Positions 1-28,748 of a stretch of DNA of 64,000 nucleotides are shown piece by piece (within the stretch, counting starts at the first letter, position 1; each line of letters starts with the position of its first letter). The notes under the pieces were generated by a model that made no database searches, was not told where the DNA came from, and was given only the letters and a program-made list of their open reading frames with translations. Where the stretch lies: positions 85,831,201-85,895,200 of the forward strand of contig OZ038422.1 in assembly GCA_964036155.1 (NCBI GenBank). Reading direction: 5' to 3'. Made by a program: the position numbers and the translations under genes. The stretch is from Diploscapter coronatus. Taxonomy: Eukaryota; Nematoda; Chromadorea; Rhabditida; Rhabditidae.

Positions 1-3000
1 GAAATCCAGCAGAGATTCGATCATCCCTTATTCATCGAGAGAATCCGCATCGGGAGCACTGAGATGAGCCCAGATGGAGCGTTCGACACTGAGCAGTTCT
101 TCAAGGGTATTTCTCGAAGGGAGGAAGAAAACTGACCTTAAGAATATTTTAGGATCTTTGCAAGATATCCAAATCAACGGAGAATCCGTTGTCCTGCACC
201 ATCCCAAATTTGAAGTTGAGGCAGCTGGAAGTGTGCAGAAACTGGACAATGTGCTGGAAGGCTCGATATCTGATGATGTCTGTGGAAAGTCGGAGAAGTC
301 CCTGTGCAAACGGGGTTTCTGTCGGAACACATTTAACGATTACGAATGCATTTGTGAGAAGGGGTATCAGCTTTATTTGAAATATTATTGGATTTTCTTT
401 CATTCGGCCAATTTAGCTATTATGGTCGGAACTGTGGTCTGAAGGACTTTTGCGTAGATGATCCTTGCCCCAAAGGCGGTGACTGCCAGAATGTTGACGG
501 AGGATATATCTGTAATCTTATCATGCAAATACCGCCGCTAATTATTTTCTTTCAGGTACTTCCCCAGTTACGTTGGTTAGCAAGAGTGAACTCGAATACG
601 AGTTGACGGGTCTGCAGAACGTTTCTGGAGTCGACATCGATTCCTTGGAATTCAACCTTCGTACTCACACCGAGGATGGACACTTGATGACTCTGATCAC
701 TCCGCGAGTCTCCTTGAGTTTGTCTCTGGCTCACGGTCAACTGGTCGTATCAGCTCCATCCCCTTACACGGTCCGACGAACTGTTGCCGACGGAAGATGG
801 CATCATGTTCGCATCGATAATAAGATCATGAAGATCGACAATGGAAGTTATGGACTGCCAAGACCTTTGTCAGCTCTAGCAACCAGTGCAGCAACCTTGC
901 TCATTGGAGCCTCACAATCATTCAACTCGATAGAGGGTAAATTCGACTTTACCTTCTTGAAAAAGTTAAACTTTTAGGTTGCCTGAAAGACGTGAAGATC
1001 GGAAATCTCCCGAAATTGTCCTTCTACCGTAAAGAAGATTTCGAAATCCCTGGTAATCTGACGTATCTGGTGGTGACTAGCAGGAAGAAGGTTGGGAAAA
1101 CGAATATTTCTTCAGGAAGAAAAGTACTTTTGTAGATTGCCACAACCTGTCATTCGACTCTTCAGTGCGGAAAAGCTTCTCCCTGCTTACATGGCTCTGA
1201 TTGTATCGATTTGTGGAACAAAGTCAAATGCGCATGCCGCGAGGGCTTCACGGGGGCGTTCTGTGAGACGAACATCAATGAATGTGACCAGACAGAGTGT
1301 CTTCATGGACACTGCGTAGACGGAATTGGGGAGGCTAGGTACAAATTCCACTTATCATCCCAAGTAATTGCAGAAAACACATCTTATTATAATTCAGCTG
1401 CGAATGTGACCAGGGTTGGCAAGGAAGTCGGTGTGATCAGCCGACAGAAGAATGCCAAGATTCGGATTCTGAAGAGTGTAAGACGATCAGAGCGAATGAT
1501 TCCTGTGCCTCCAGACCATGCTTGCATGGAATCTGCAGACCCACGGAGACGAATCAGTTCAAGTGCAAGTGTGAATTAGGTAAACAAAATTATTATTATT
1601 TTAATTTCTAACTTTCTTTAGGCTATACTGGTCCCACATGTTCTCAAATGGTTGATCATTGTCAAGCAGACTCATGCTCTCTGAATGGAAAATGCTCCCC
1701 GATCTGGAACGGAACGATGTGTGAATGTGGAAAGGTAAGATCGAAAAAATTTCTGAATTTGAAAAACAAGGAAATTTAGCACTATCGTGGAGCGACTTGC
1801 TCAGCGCGAGTTGACGAATGTGCTGATTTGCCTTGTGAAAACGACGCCGAATGTCTACAGACGGAGCTGGGCTACAAGTGCAACTGCAGAAAATATTATT
1901 TGGGTCAGTATAGAAAACAAAAAATTAAAAATTAACCAATTGAATTTTTCAGGCGACAGATGCGAAGTCGAAGGATCCTGTCTGAAGAAACCCTGCGTCC
2001 ATGGAGAATGTCTTCAGCTCGCGTTTGACAAGCACTCTTGTAGCTGTCATAAGGCAAGATCGAGAAAAAAATCTTCTTAAAAATGCACTCTTAGGGCTAT
2101 GAGGGCGACAAGTGTGACATAAAAATCGATTACTGTAAGAGGAACCATAATCCCTGCAAGAATGGAGCCTCTTGTGAAGCTATTATCGGAGATTACAAGT
2201 GTCATTGCATTCCTGGATTCTCAGGTCTGCTTCGAAATAGAAAATTTGAAGGGTTTTAAGCCTGAAATTCTAGGCAAGAACTGTGAAATCGACACTGATG
2301 AGTGCGCACTCGGCTATTGTACCAATGGATCGGTCTGCAAAGACCGAATCAACGATTACGAATGCGACTGTGAGGGGACGGGTTATACGGGTAAGCGGAA
2401 ACCATGCGCTTTCTTCATATGACTTCCAAAAATTTAGGCAAAAATTGCACGGATGACATTGACGAATGCTTGAGTCCAAAGAATTGTCTGAATGGCGCAT
2501 GCAAAAATACGCATGGCAGTTATAAGTGCACCTGTAGACAAGGTATGATGATTCTAGGGCCTTTTTGTTGATAAATCGAAGAAAACTCAGGATTCATTGG
2601 TCGCCGCTGCTCGTTACGAGATCCCTGTCTTCCAAACTCACACAACCAAACGGTCCACAACTGTTTGCACGGCGTCTGCATCAATCCTTCTGTTAGGGTA
2701 GGTCGAAAAATGTGTTTCACAAAGTAAGTAACAAAAACTTTCTCAGATCGAAAACGGTCGCGAAGTGGCTGTCCACGAATGTTCATGCAGCAAAGGCTAC
2801 AATGGTCCACTTTGCCAGAATCGGGTAATTATTTTGAGTCGATTTTTTACTTCACATCTTCCGGAGAGCGGAAATATATGGATTCATTTTAGATGGAAGA
2901 CCGCCGAGTTCTCGCTCTAAGTTATGTGCTGGGCCCTGTCGCGGCTATTTTAGTCGTTATCGTGCTTCTGGGCTGCTGTCTGTTGGTCTTCGTGATGAGA

Positions 3001-3243
3001 GGCAAGCGCGCCTTGCACGGACACTACAGTCCAAGCAACCAGGAGATGCACGGGGCACGATTACAGGTGGGATAATTTCGCTATATACGCACATTTTAAG
3101 TTTTTTTTATGTTCAGAAGTCAAGGTTATGCTAATTATTGGTTTGCATGATTTTGCACGACGTAAGTGTCGGAATTTTCACTATTTTATCTACTTCAGAT
3201 GTGCAACATTATAAAACTGCCTCCGGAAGAGCGGCTTATTTGA
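1..3243 (+). CDS. crb-1: Crumbs-type transmembrane polarity protein (3' part of gene)
   Basis: This is the C-terminal part of a Crumbs protein, an apical membrane determinant of epithelial polarity. The gene enters from the left edge in frame 1 (exon 1-106, next exon from 153, then 417). Laminin-G-like sequence (about 550-1080, with DGRWHHVRI) is followed by a chain of EGF repeats from about 1150 to 2830, several of calcium-binding type ([21 protein letters not shown]). The exon at 2893-3066 encodes a membrane helix ([17 protein letters not shown]) and a juxtamembrane stretch with [10 protein letters not shown], like the FERM-binding motif of fly Crumbs. The last exon, 3199-3243, ends in PPEERLI, the family's PDZ-binding tail that recruits Stardust/PALS1 and PAR-6. 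The short tail, its two motifs and the exact ERLI ending make the family assignment very secure. The N-terminal part lies outside the window. Calling it crb-1 rather than another worm Crumbs-like gene is inference. Confidence 0.93.
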
Positions 3244-4446
3244 AATTAAATATCATTTTTATCACTTTATTCAGCACCACTTTGCCATGATTCCTCGCCT
3301 ACTTGTACATTTTCAGTTCACGAAATTTTTAAGGTCATCATCAGTTTTCTATCGTCTTATCGTTTTTCTAGTTACTCGATGCATTTAGGGTGTTTTTGTG
3401 TAAATTACTGTTAATTTTGGCATCTTGGAAAGTTCGCCCAATAAAATTGATTGGTAAAGGATAAAGATACGAATTTTCCAAGAGACCATCAAATTTGCCT
3501 AGATTTGTTGGCTTGAATCTGAAGGAAGGCCTCTTGCACCAGTTACCCTCAAGTTACTCGTACCCTTTTGTAAAAGTCCGTCCCCTTTTCTGGAAAATAG
3601 CATGTGGAAAAGAAAGAAGAAGGGTAACTTCTACGAGTGTTGAGAGTAACTTAAGGGCAGCTAGTGCAGAAAGTCAATCTCTGAAATCTCAACGAAGTCT
3701 ATTCTCTTTCTCTCAATTGCTGCTTACAATTCTCAACGGGTTATCGCATTTCTACTCACTTTTCTTCGAATTTTGAAATAAACTTATTTTTATTTATTCA
3801 ACATATAACGATCAGACTTGGGACGTTTTCCATCGCAAATATCCCTTATGTGGTGTGAATTATGCGTGAAGTTTCCAGTCAGCTTTGCAACTACTATTCT
3901 TAATAATGGCGACGAGAGATGATGACAGAGTTTTTGCGATGGAAAACACCCCAATGTATGGTAATGATGATAAAATTTTTAAATCAATTGTTACAAGGTA
4001 TAAAATATCTCAAATTAGGTTAAGGTTGATTGATATGAATTATGTTGCACCAAATGCTCATATATATCACAGATTAACGCCATTTTAAAATTAGGCTCAT
4101 GAGCAGGAATTAAGGTTGGCAAAGCTAATTTAAAGTTAGGGTAAGTTCCATAAATCAGTATCTAGAAAATTAGCTTCACAAGCTCAGAGGAGAATATTCT
4201 TGGAGAGAAATTTTTTGAGCAGATATCATGGCTAGGCATCTAATTTGAATATTATGACGTTAGCGATTATTGAAATGTTTGATTGAGCCATATTTCAAAT
4301 TATCATCGATTTGAAGAAATGAGGTAGTTTGTAAATCGCGGATGACATCATTTTACAGAACAAATAGACCAAATAGTATAAAAAGAGTGGGATACGGTAT
4401 CTTCTTAAACTATTTTAGTATATCTCGTGCCATGATGTATTGCGAT
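3244..4446. other. Convergent intergenic region crb-1 / acyl-CoA synthetase
   Basis: This 1.2 kb region lies between two genes that converge. It holds the 3' UTR of crb-1 (AATAAA-like signals near 3440 and 3777), an imperfect inverted-repeat element at 3531-3668, and AT-rich sequence. A 93-codon open frame at 3495-3776 overlaps the inverted repeat and has no recognisable protein features, so it is not called as a gene. Confidence 0.7.
3531..3668. repeat. Inverted-repeat element (MITE-like, family K)
   Basis: The left arm (CTTGCACCAGTTACCCTCAA, continuing to GTTACTC) is matched in reverse complement by the right arm ending at about 3668 (GAGTAACTTAAGGGCAGCTA, then GTGCAG). The arms are about 27 bp with a few mismatches, enclosing roughly 85 bp. 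The shape is that of a short non-autonomous DNA transposon. I found no second copy in the window. Confidence 0.6.
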
Positions 4447-7400
4447 TTACAAGTTGTCAATAACAGCGGGGAGTTGCCTTTCATAAGCGCTGTCAATTTG
4501 CTTCTCGAACATTTGCCTGACAGCCAACCGCTTGATTTTCCTGGTTTCGGTAAGCAGGCCCTCGAATTTTAGAAGGGGCTGGTGAAGCAGGACGATTGCA
4601 CGGACCTGAAAATTAATCTCCTATCTTATTTTGGTAATTTGAAAGTTGCATATTTTTCAAATATTTCGTATTTTTTAAAAGAAAAAAAAAGACATTTCAA
4701 ACCTTCGGATCATCTTCTCCTCTGGAAACATCCGCCATCTCAAACCTGATCAGCTCTCGCAGAACGAAGTCAGCAGCCTGAGAATCAAAGTTTTGCTTTG
4801 ATAAAAACTTTCTCATTAACATCTTTCACTCTACAAATTTCTTTCAAAGTATAAGGTCGAGAAAACTCATTTCGTGGATAATTTTTCGCCCATTCGATCA
4901 TCTGTAAATTTCGTTATTTCGAACTCAAAGTGAAATTTAATTCTGTGTTAAATTTTTACAAGATGTTAAAATTCAACCACGAAGTTAAACTTCATCTTAG
5001 GATTCAGAATTTTAGAATCCTGTACCTGATCGGTCTTCGGAACAACAATAGCGCAGAGATGTCTGAAAAATCAGTTTTCTAAAAAAAAAAAATACCGTAT
5101 TCTAATTGAAGAGCATACCCCCTTCCATTTTTCAACCCCCTAGTTTCCGAAAAATTCTAATTATTCAAATCGCCATAACTTCTTATCTAATAATCGTAAT
5201 CATTCCAAATCAAAACTAAATTCAATCAATCTATGCACTCCAAAAACAAAATAAAACACTTTCCGATATGATTTGGGTTGAGCAATGAGTAATTCTGGTA
5301 TTTCAGGATGTCTTTCAAATGGAGATGCCCCTCAATTAGAGAGAATATGGTATTTGAAATGATATTACACCTCTCCGTTTTCCTGCCCTCGATGATAATC
5401 TCACTGACGATGGGACATCTGGAGAAGTATTGCTCGTAGTAGAAGGGCGGCACGTAGCGACCCTGAAAATAAGTTCTGGATGTAAGCAAATACTTTCTTT
5501 AATTCTCTTTTTTCTTAAAATCATCGAAACAGCTCTCCTTTCCCATTTATATCTTCCTTATTTCGTCAATAAGAATTTTATCAATTGTTCCATAAATGCT
5601 AGGGGTTTATTAGCGAAAAATATGAATCACCCTGGAAGCGAATCTGATAGCGTAGATTCTAACTAAGACCAAAGTCTTTTGGGCTACGGAACTCACCCCA
5701 AGGTGACCTAAGCCAACCATCTAACACCTATTATCCGACATATTCCAATAATAAATCATTTCTGTTAAATAGCATCACTGTCAGCACTTTCTTACACTGG
5801 AAATAACACAAACAAATATTAAATCTTGTTTCCAATTGAATAAAAAATACATTTCGTGTTAAATGGCTTGAAATTTTAATAAAACAAGTTTTTTGCACAA
5901 ATTTTGATAAATCGACTTACCGTCGCGATTTTGAAGAGATCTTTCAATCGCTCAACAATGCGAATCGTACCGTCATTTTGGTCGATTGTTGCTATGTCTC
6001 CAGTCCTTAGAAATCCTGAAAAATCTTTATAAAGTTCTAATTTTCGAAAAAAAAGAAATTTGATACAAATAATACTTTGTTCAGTCGAATAAAGATATCT
6101 CATCAAGTTGGCTCCCTGTACTTACAGACGGACAGAGAGGGTAGAGGATGTAGGAAAAGCGGAGAAATAAGAAAAAGAATAGTCTATTTATCATCCGTCT
6201 GTGAATACAGGGGACCCTCAAAGTTAATTTTGAATTTGCTAAAAAGTGAGTAAAGCTAAATGTATAATTCGAATCTTATAGATCAGGAAAAATGGATACC
6301 ATCTTTCGTGAACAGCTCCCTCGTCAGGCGATCTTCATCGTAATAGCCAAGAGTAATCGAGGGGCCTTTGACCAGGAGCTGTCCAATCCCATTCGCAGCT
6401 CTCATGCCATATTCCGGAACGTCCTCTAGCTTCACGATGCAACAAGGAGCGGGCCCGCCTACGTGGTCGCTTGAAGTATCTGAAAAGTCGAATATTTTGA
6501 AGAAAAGCTCCCCATTTTAAAGGAAACAAAAAAGTAGTTCACTTTCAAACAAAATATTGTGAATTTTCATACCATCATCAGGCCAAGTCATGGAAATCAG
6601 AGAAGTGGCCTCGGTCTGACCGTATCCTTGAATAATCGGGCAGCCAAACAAGTACCGAGCAAAGGAAAGGGTGTCCGCGTGAAGTGTTGTTGATCCAGTG
6701 GAAATCATACGGATTCTGCCTCCGAAGCCGAGCTGCAACATGATATTATTGCTTGGAGAGGACGCGTCAATATTCAAAAATTATGCTATTTGTCTCTCGT
6801 TTTTCCTCTACGCGACTCATCATTTCGTTTCAAATTCGACCTATAACTGCTGCATTAATATAGACTTTCTCTTCAATCAACGATATCATGAAGAAGTAGA
6901 AACCTCGATGGAGGATGGGGAAAAATATCTATGATAAAAGAGACAACCTGTGATGCCATGAGCTATTTTTTCCACACTATTTCTCCCCACTTTCTCACCC
7001 TCGCCTATCCCTAGTTATAGCGCGCACGTCCTCACGTTACCTTGTTATTTCAAAATTGCCACGAAAGATAGGCAACTCTACAGCGGAGCTATGAATAAAT
7101 AATGAAAAGAAAAAACACATAAAATTACCCGAAAGAGCCGAAGAAATATGAAGTCGATGAATTTTGCCGCAATCCTCTGGAGCAAATTGCCACATCTTCC
7201 ACTTATGTGAGAGTACAAAAGCAAAGATAGAATTCTTTCTCGAGAATTCGACGGATTCTGAAATTTACGTTCTACTAAATTGGTACTTTCGCAGGGAAAA
7301 CTTTGCGTGAAAAGACCGTAAATTTTCGAATTAACATAAAGTTCGAATGAACCCACCTCGGCATTGTTTTTCATCGCTTGAAGCATTATGGGAGGGCCAA

Positions 7401-9644
7401 AAAATGTCGTCGGATGTAGGATTCTCATGTCTTCGTGCATTTTCTGAAAAATGAAATATTTGGAAAAAAGATAAGAAAAATGGAATAAAATCTAAAAAAA
7501 AAATAGAAAATTTGTCGGAAGATAAAATGAACTAACTTCAAAAGGAGATTTGATATATCCGATCTTGCCCCCAGCCATGATTGCGTCCCAGGATCCGATC
7601 TGTTCACTCATATGGGCCATCGGGACGAACGAGAAGTGGACCTGAATTAAGACTCTTTACGAAGTTTATATAAAAAAAATCCAAATAATCAGATTTGGCT
7701 ATTTAAATATTTCTAAAAAAAAAAAGTAACATCTAACCTTTTCACTTCCACTCATCAAAAGTTTCGGCATTCTGTTCTGAATGATCGTGGCAGCGGCGGA
7801 AATGCTCATTATGATGCCCCTATGAGTGATCTGCACTCCTTTTGGAAGGCCCGTTGTTCCGCTTGTGAAGCTGAAATTTGGAATGTTCAAAAGCTAGCCT
7901 TTGAAAAATCATACCAGATAATATAGACGTCGTCAGGATTCACCTTAACAGGAGGTGGCTGGCTCCGATTTTCGAGGATTTTCCTGCCCTTCGAAAGGAT
8001 GTCGTCGAAAATGTGCAGAGTCACGTCAGATTTTGAGGCCTGAAAATAACAAAAAAGTTGAGTTTTTAGAGAGTTCAGTATTTTTTCTTCTTAACTAACG
8101 AACACTAAAAGGCTAGATTTTTAAGAAGTAAAAGAAGTTTTGTTTTTCTCTAAAATACCATAGCACGAATCTGCCCGGTTATATCCTCAGCATTGATGAT
8201 AATAATGTTTTTCAGCCCGGTGATTTTTGGCATTTCTCCCGAGATTCCTAATTTTCAAGTGATTTTTGAAAATTTGATTTTTGACTATTTTACCCGCTTT
8301 CCGTCTGTCTTCACAGTCACCCTTCATCCCCAAAAGCAGTCTCTCCACGTCGGAAGCCTTCTCGGCGATAATTAGGCTGAAATAGAGAAAATCTGCTATG
8401 ATGCTAAGAATTTGTCGAACTAGAAATGATAAAAAAGATAAAACTTTAAAATAGGCTGAGATTTGACATGATTTAGGGATTTTGTGACTCGTGAAAAATT
8501 CGGAATGTTTTCTTTTTTCTCAACACTACTTCATCTAAAACTGCTCTAACATTTTGAAAAAAAAAACTAAATATAAATTTATAAAAGATTTAAAAAAAAA
8601 AAAAACCGTACCTCAACTCGCATTTGCTGATGATATATTGCATGGTGGAGTAGAACCTCGACGAAATGGGGACGAGGACGTAGTTCTGTTGAACGCAGGC
8701 CAGACAGGTCATGAAAAATTCCGGCCGGTTCGAGCTCATAATGCCGATTTTTGGCTTGCGACGAGCTGAAGAAAAAACTTTTTAGAAAATTCAAGCCATA
8801 TGATCTTTTCAATAAACTTTTCGAAAGAAAGTAGACAAAAAACTTATCATTCGATTTTTCAATTATTTTTTTACAAAAAGAAGATTCAAGAGTCAATTTT
8901 GTGTTAATTTGAATAATATCTAAAATACAAAATACTGACCATTAAAATTCTTATCGGGCCCATTCTTCAGATTGTTCCTATGACTCGTTGTCAGCGGATC
9001 CACGATTTTTCCGAGTCCTGCCGCAAGCCGTTTCGATTTCTCGTCGACTTCATCGTAGCTCAGAAATCTGTAGGGAGATTTCTCATCGCGTCGAACGCCC
9101 AGACAGTCGCCCGTGCCGAGGGAAATCTGAAATTCAAAATTCTAAAGAAAAGTAAAAGATATTTGAAATTTTAAATAGGAAAAAAAAACGAGTTTTCTGA
9201 ATTTTCCCGCCAAATTTAGGCGCTATGGGGGGGGGGGGGGGGGGGTATAGGGAAGGGAAAGCGAGGTAGAGGTAAATACAGAAGAACGGAAAAATTTTAA
9301 CTTTATGTGAAAATGTTGAACCGACCTCCTTTCCTCGTTCAAAGACGTCATACAGCGTTTCGATCGCTTTATTGCCAGCTTTCGTGTAGAAACACTGGCT
9401 GATTGTTAGGCCTGGGGAATTCTTCAGAAATGAACTCTTCCAAATTTCGGAGCCGCTCTGAAAAATTTGCTTTTTTCCTTTTCTCTACTCCCCTTCCCTA
9501 GTTTCTCTTCAAAAAGTGAGTGTGGAATACAAAAGGCCTTTTTGAACTAACCTTAATTTCGACTCCTTGCTGGTCGAGACTGTAGGTCTGATTGGAACCG
9601 CTTCTAGGATTAAGGGATTGAGCTTCAGCATCGCTTGAAGACAT
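4447..9644 (-). CDS. Long-chain fatty-acid--CoA ligase (ACSL-type AMP-binding enzyme)
   Basis: This enzyme activates fatty acids to acyl-CoA using ATP, probably at the ER or another membrane. The start at 9644 gives MSSSDAEAQSLNPRSGSN. Further exons run 9457-9326, 9126-8940, 8765-8612, 8375-8294, about 8250-8160, and on to a stop at 4447-4449. Signature motifs are clear: the AMP/ATP P-loop FTSGTTGLPKG (about 7840-7870), GYGQTEATS (about 6600-6640), GYYDEDRLTRELFTKDG (about 6300-6350), FLRTGDIATID (about 5980-6010) and the catalytic-lysine region RLKDLFKIATGRYVPP, split across exons at about 5930 and 5460. It ends VIDNL, with no SKL peroxisomal signal. The segment between NNAEV (about 7355) and LGFGGR (about 6733) is shorter than in relatives, and one weak exon near 7130-7205 may fill it. 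The C. elegans acs-17 gene is X-linked and may be the orthologue, but I cannot separate it from sister acs genes. Confidence 0.9.
5093..5354. repeat. Degenerate copy of the palindromic element of family E, in an acs intron
   Basis: The left end (ATACCGTATTCTAATTGAAG) and right end (reverse complement ATACCATATTCTCTCTAATT) form imperfect terminal inverted repeats. The interior carries TGCACTCCAAAAA, then AAACACTT, then ATGATTTGGGTTGAGCAATG, which matches the reverse complement of the copy at 55174-55413. It is therefore an old, inverted relative of that element. Its right end lies close to the exon that starts the GRYVPP segment. Confidence 0.6.
6110..6217. repeat. Inverted-repeat element (family H) in an acs intron
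   Basis: GGCTCCCTGTACTTACAGAC at the left is matched by the reverse complement of the right end (GGGTCCCCTGTATTCACAGA). The arms are about 23 bp around a purine-rich centre. It lies wholly within an intron of the acyl-CoA synthetase gene. Confidence 0.6.
9227..9245 (+). repeat. Uninterrupted run of 19 G
   Basis: Nineteen consecutive guanines sit in intron 2 of the acyl-CoA synthetase gene and would be a C-run in its transcript. G-runs of this length can form G-quadruplexes and in C. elegans are kept stable by the DOG-1/FANCJ helicase. The true length may differ from the assembly because such runs are hard to sequence. Confidence 0.85.
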
Positions 9645-12600
9645 GGCAATTTTCTGAATTTGAATTTTTCCAGAAAATAAAATTTAAAAAGTTCAACACG
9701 CGGTTTAACAAAGGACGGAAAATTCTTTTGAAGAAATGGAACACTATTCTTATCATTGTTTGAAATACCTAATCAGGCTTATCGCAAAATGCAATTTCAG
9801 CATATGCTATTAAGGGGGAAACGTTTCTACGTAATTTTGAGTTTCCAAAATAAAAGCATAAGCAACTTCGTTAAAATTGTTTCCAAAAAACATCAACAAA
9901 TCGCCGAATGATTTATACCGATAGTGGAAATACATTAATGAATTATTGTTGAAAAATTGAATCAGAAAGAAAAAAATCGTGGCTGGTTTAATGCCAAGTT
10001 GAACGAATACAAAGGTTGCACAGTGACGAAAGACGCGAAAAATCGAAGAGAATTGAGACATCTATAAAAATGTATCATTGGAGCAAATTTTGCATAACAG
10101 TGAATTTGCGAGTCGTCTTTGATAAGGCAATACCAAAATTGTCAAGCTATTCGCAAAAAATGTCTGACCTTCTGATGAAATGATTCGAATAGAGCGAGTA
10201 CGAAACGAACTCCGCTTATAAAAACCGTATACTAAATGACTGAACGAGAAGGCAGGGTGAATGAAAAAAGTGAAAGTGGAAGGAATTCGAGAAAAGAAAA
10301 GTCGATATTAAAGACGAAAAAATGAAAATGAACAATGATCTCGTTCTATTCTATTTATATCGTTAAATAAATTTAATAAAGATGTTAAATTCGAAAAATA
10401 AATGATCGACTATTCTATATTTACCTTTATTTAGAAAATTTTTTTTTCAAATAATATTCTTTTATTAAAACACTTTATCGCTATCTTAGATTAACACTAA
10501 TGATGAATATTTGGAGCTAAAAATAATGCGAAACGAAAAATAGAAAATATTTGACATTTTATACCTAAGGTCCCTAAGTAGATACGCCAAATCTCATTCT
10601 TGGGTAAATTTCTGTACATAAAAGATGATTTGGGTTGCAAATAAGACTTCTGTGAAGAGAAAATAAAAAAGAAAATTCCCTAGCCGAAAAGTCGCAAAAA
10701 TCCGTTACCCAAAATAAACACATTTTCGTAAACGAAATGTTGCTTGCACGTGCGGCTATTTTGTTTTGATTTTTTGCACAGAGCCATTTTATCAGGCGTA
10801 TCGTCGACCTAGATTGATTTTTTTTTTTACATTTTTGCTTTGAAGGGTACTTTCTTCCCAAGTTTTCTGCTTCAAGCTATCATGCTTCTACCAAAAACAC
10901 ATTTTTGCAAGAGGGCAAAGCTTGAGGACCCTATTTATACCTTCCATTTTTCTAGAAACAAAAAACAAGCCTATTCTGTATATAGCATTGATATTCGAGA
11001 GGTAATTTAAAATTTGGAGACTGAGAAAGACCATGTAAGATTATAAGTCATATGTTTTTGGGTTAACAAGCTGATTAGTCATATGCTTTATTTGCATTTC
11101 TAAAATGGTATTAAAGTTGTATCGCATTCTGAGAAGGTGATATTTGAAATGTGAATATAGTAGATAGACTAAAATTCAGAACATGTTATTAGTATACCTC
11201 AAAGAAAGGTATTCATAAAACGAAATGAAACTAACAATTTTATACACAACTACATTCTAAGTAAATTCATATAAATTTCATATAATCACTTAGAATAATC
11301 TAGCTAAAATATAAAAATGTAATGATATCGATTAAGATAAATTGTATTAAAAATCCTGTTGGCTGTAATTTTTAATTGGAAGCCTTCTCATAAGCTTATC
11401 GTTCAGATCCAATTTCTTAAATAGAAAATATCATCAACCGAATCAGTCTAATTTGTAGATGTCAAGGTGATTGCTTCAAAAATTAAATTACTTAGAAAAT
11501 GAAATGAAACTGTTTTGTTAAAACAAAATGTATCACGAGATTTGTATCAATTAATAGAAAAAGTATGCAGATACAAGCCTAAGATATGTGTTATAGCTTA
11601 CTGGAATTTGAATTTTATCTGTTTCATGTTTTTATTCAAATCTGGAGATAAGATGTAGCTCAACATAAAGGAATCTGGATTATCTCAGATATAGGTGGTT
11701 GTTCTGCGAATTTTCAATGTAGCAAAATTCAGTCACATATTAATATGTATAAATATTTTGCAAAAAAGTCAAATATCGAAATATTTATTACGAATTTCAT
11801 CTTTATACAGCAATACCAAAAATATTTGAATAATTGTTCTACACGACATTTTCATACTTCTGTGCATCAAAAAGACTACGCATTGCACGAATGCACGCTC
11901 TTGTTGTCGGCATTTTTCAACTCGAGTGTGTAAGAAATGAGTGAAATTGTGCGAAGAGCTAACAATCGGCCACAAAAACGAGAGAAATGATATAGGATGT
12001 GTGAAAAAACTCGAGACAACGTGGATCAGAGATAGGAAAGATTGTTAAAGATATATGATAAATCGCCGATAAGAAGAGCAAAGAGTTGAAATATCACGAA
12101 TGAAAGTGATAAAGATATGATAGATACTGATATACATATGACAAGGCTGGAGAAGCAGAGACTGACAAGGGAGACTGAAATTCGTAAGATAGGTAGATTT
12201 TAGAGAATGGCTAGTTTTGAAGAGCCGACTAGCGCTCGGATTCAAAATTGATTCAGAGATTCTCTTCTTGAAAAAAATAAACCATCAAATCTATTTTTAA
12301 GTTCTGCAAATCTGTGGAATCATAACTTTATCACTCAAAACTAAGGTTTTACTCAAAAACCTACTATTATCCAGAAATTTATGATTTTCTGCTAAGATAA
12401 TGCCCACCAACCGAACTTATTGTGAATTTCGCACCTTCATTGGTTTGAGCTAAAATATTGAACTTAAATCAATTCATTTTAAATTATGAAATAAATATGT
12501 TTTACCTAACATCATTTTGCACCCATGATAAATAGGATAACTTTGTTATTTAGCCCATTCCACTAAAGTTTTTCATTGGTGATCTAATTTTCCGTAATCT

Positions 12601-12948
12601 TTATTCTACCCTATTGTTAGTTCCGTTCCATTTCTTTCTCTTTCTCTCTCTGTAAAGTTTTGCTTCAAAAATTGTTTCAACAAATTATTCCTGGTTTTCG
12701 AGCCGTTAATCTAGAATTTCAATCGATATTCAGGTATAGATTTTCCGGCCAAACACCTGAAATTCAACAACTCCTTGCATTACAATTGAGCCGCTTTGGA
12801 ATTCATCTGTACTTTGAAGAATCGCCTCCGAATTTCGGATTTCGTGCTATACGAAACATAAATTGATTGATTGATCGACTCTATCATCATCAGACGCATT
12901 TTTATCAGCTGAGACTTGAGTGGATATTTTGACGAACGACAAACGACC
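9645..12948. promoter_or_regulatory. Divergent intergenic region between acs gene (-) and tmc-1 (+)
   Basis: This 3.3 kb region must contain the 5' control regions of both divergently transcribed genes. It holds a 365 bp inverted-repeat element (10568-10932) and otherwise very AT-rich, low-complexity DNA. GATA-type sites (TTATC, AGATAA) are frequent, including TTTATCAGCTGAG about 50 bases before the tmc-1 start codon, but no single site can be singled out as functional. Open frames in this stretch have no coding character. Confidence 0.5.
10568..10932. mobile_element. MITE-like element, family B, copy 1
   Basis: Two homologous copies lie in the window, here and at 14929-15314. They share long runs such as CTCATTCTTGGG, TTTCTGTACATAAAAGA, GCAAATAAGACTTCTGTGAA and CCCAAAATAAACACATTTT. 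Short terminal inverted repeats are visible (AGGTCCCTAAG at the left, CTTGAGGACCCT at the right). No transposase frame is present, so it is non-autonomous. Confidence 0.75.

Positions 12949-28748
<15,800 letters not shown>

Noticed and set aside
3495..3776. 93-codon frame after crb-1
   Set aside because: It lies over the inverted-repeat element 3531-3668 and has no homology that I recognise.
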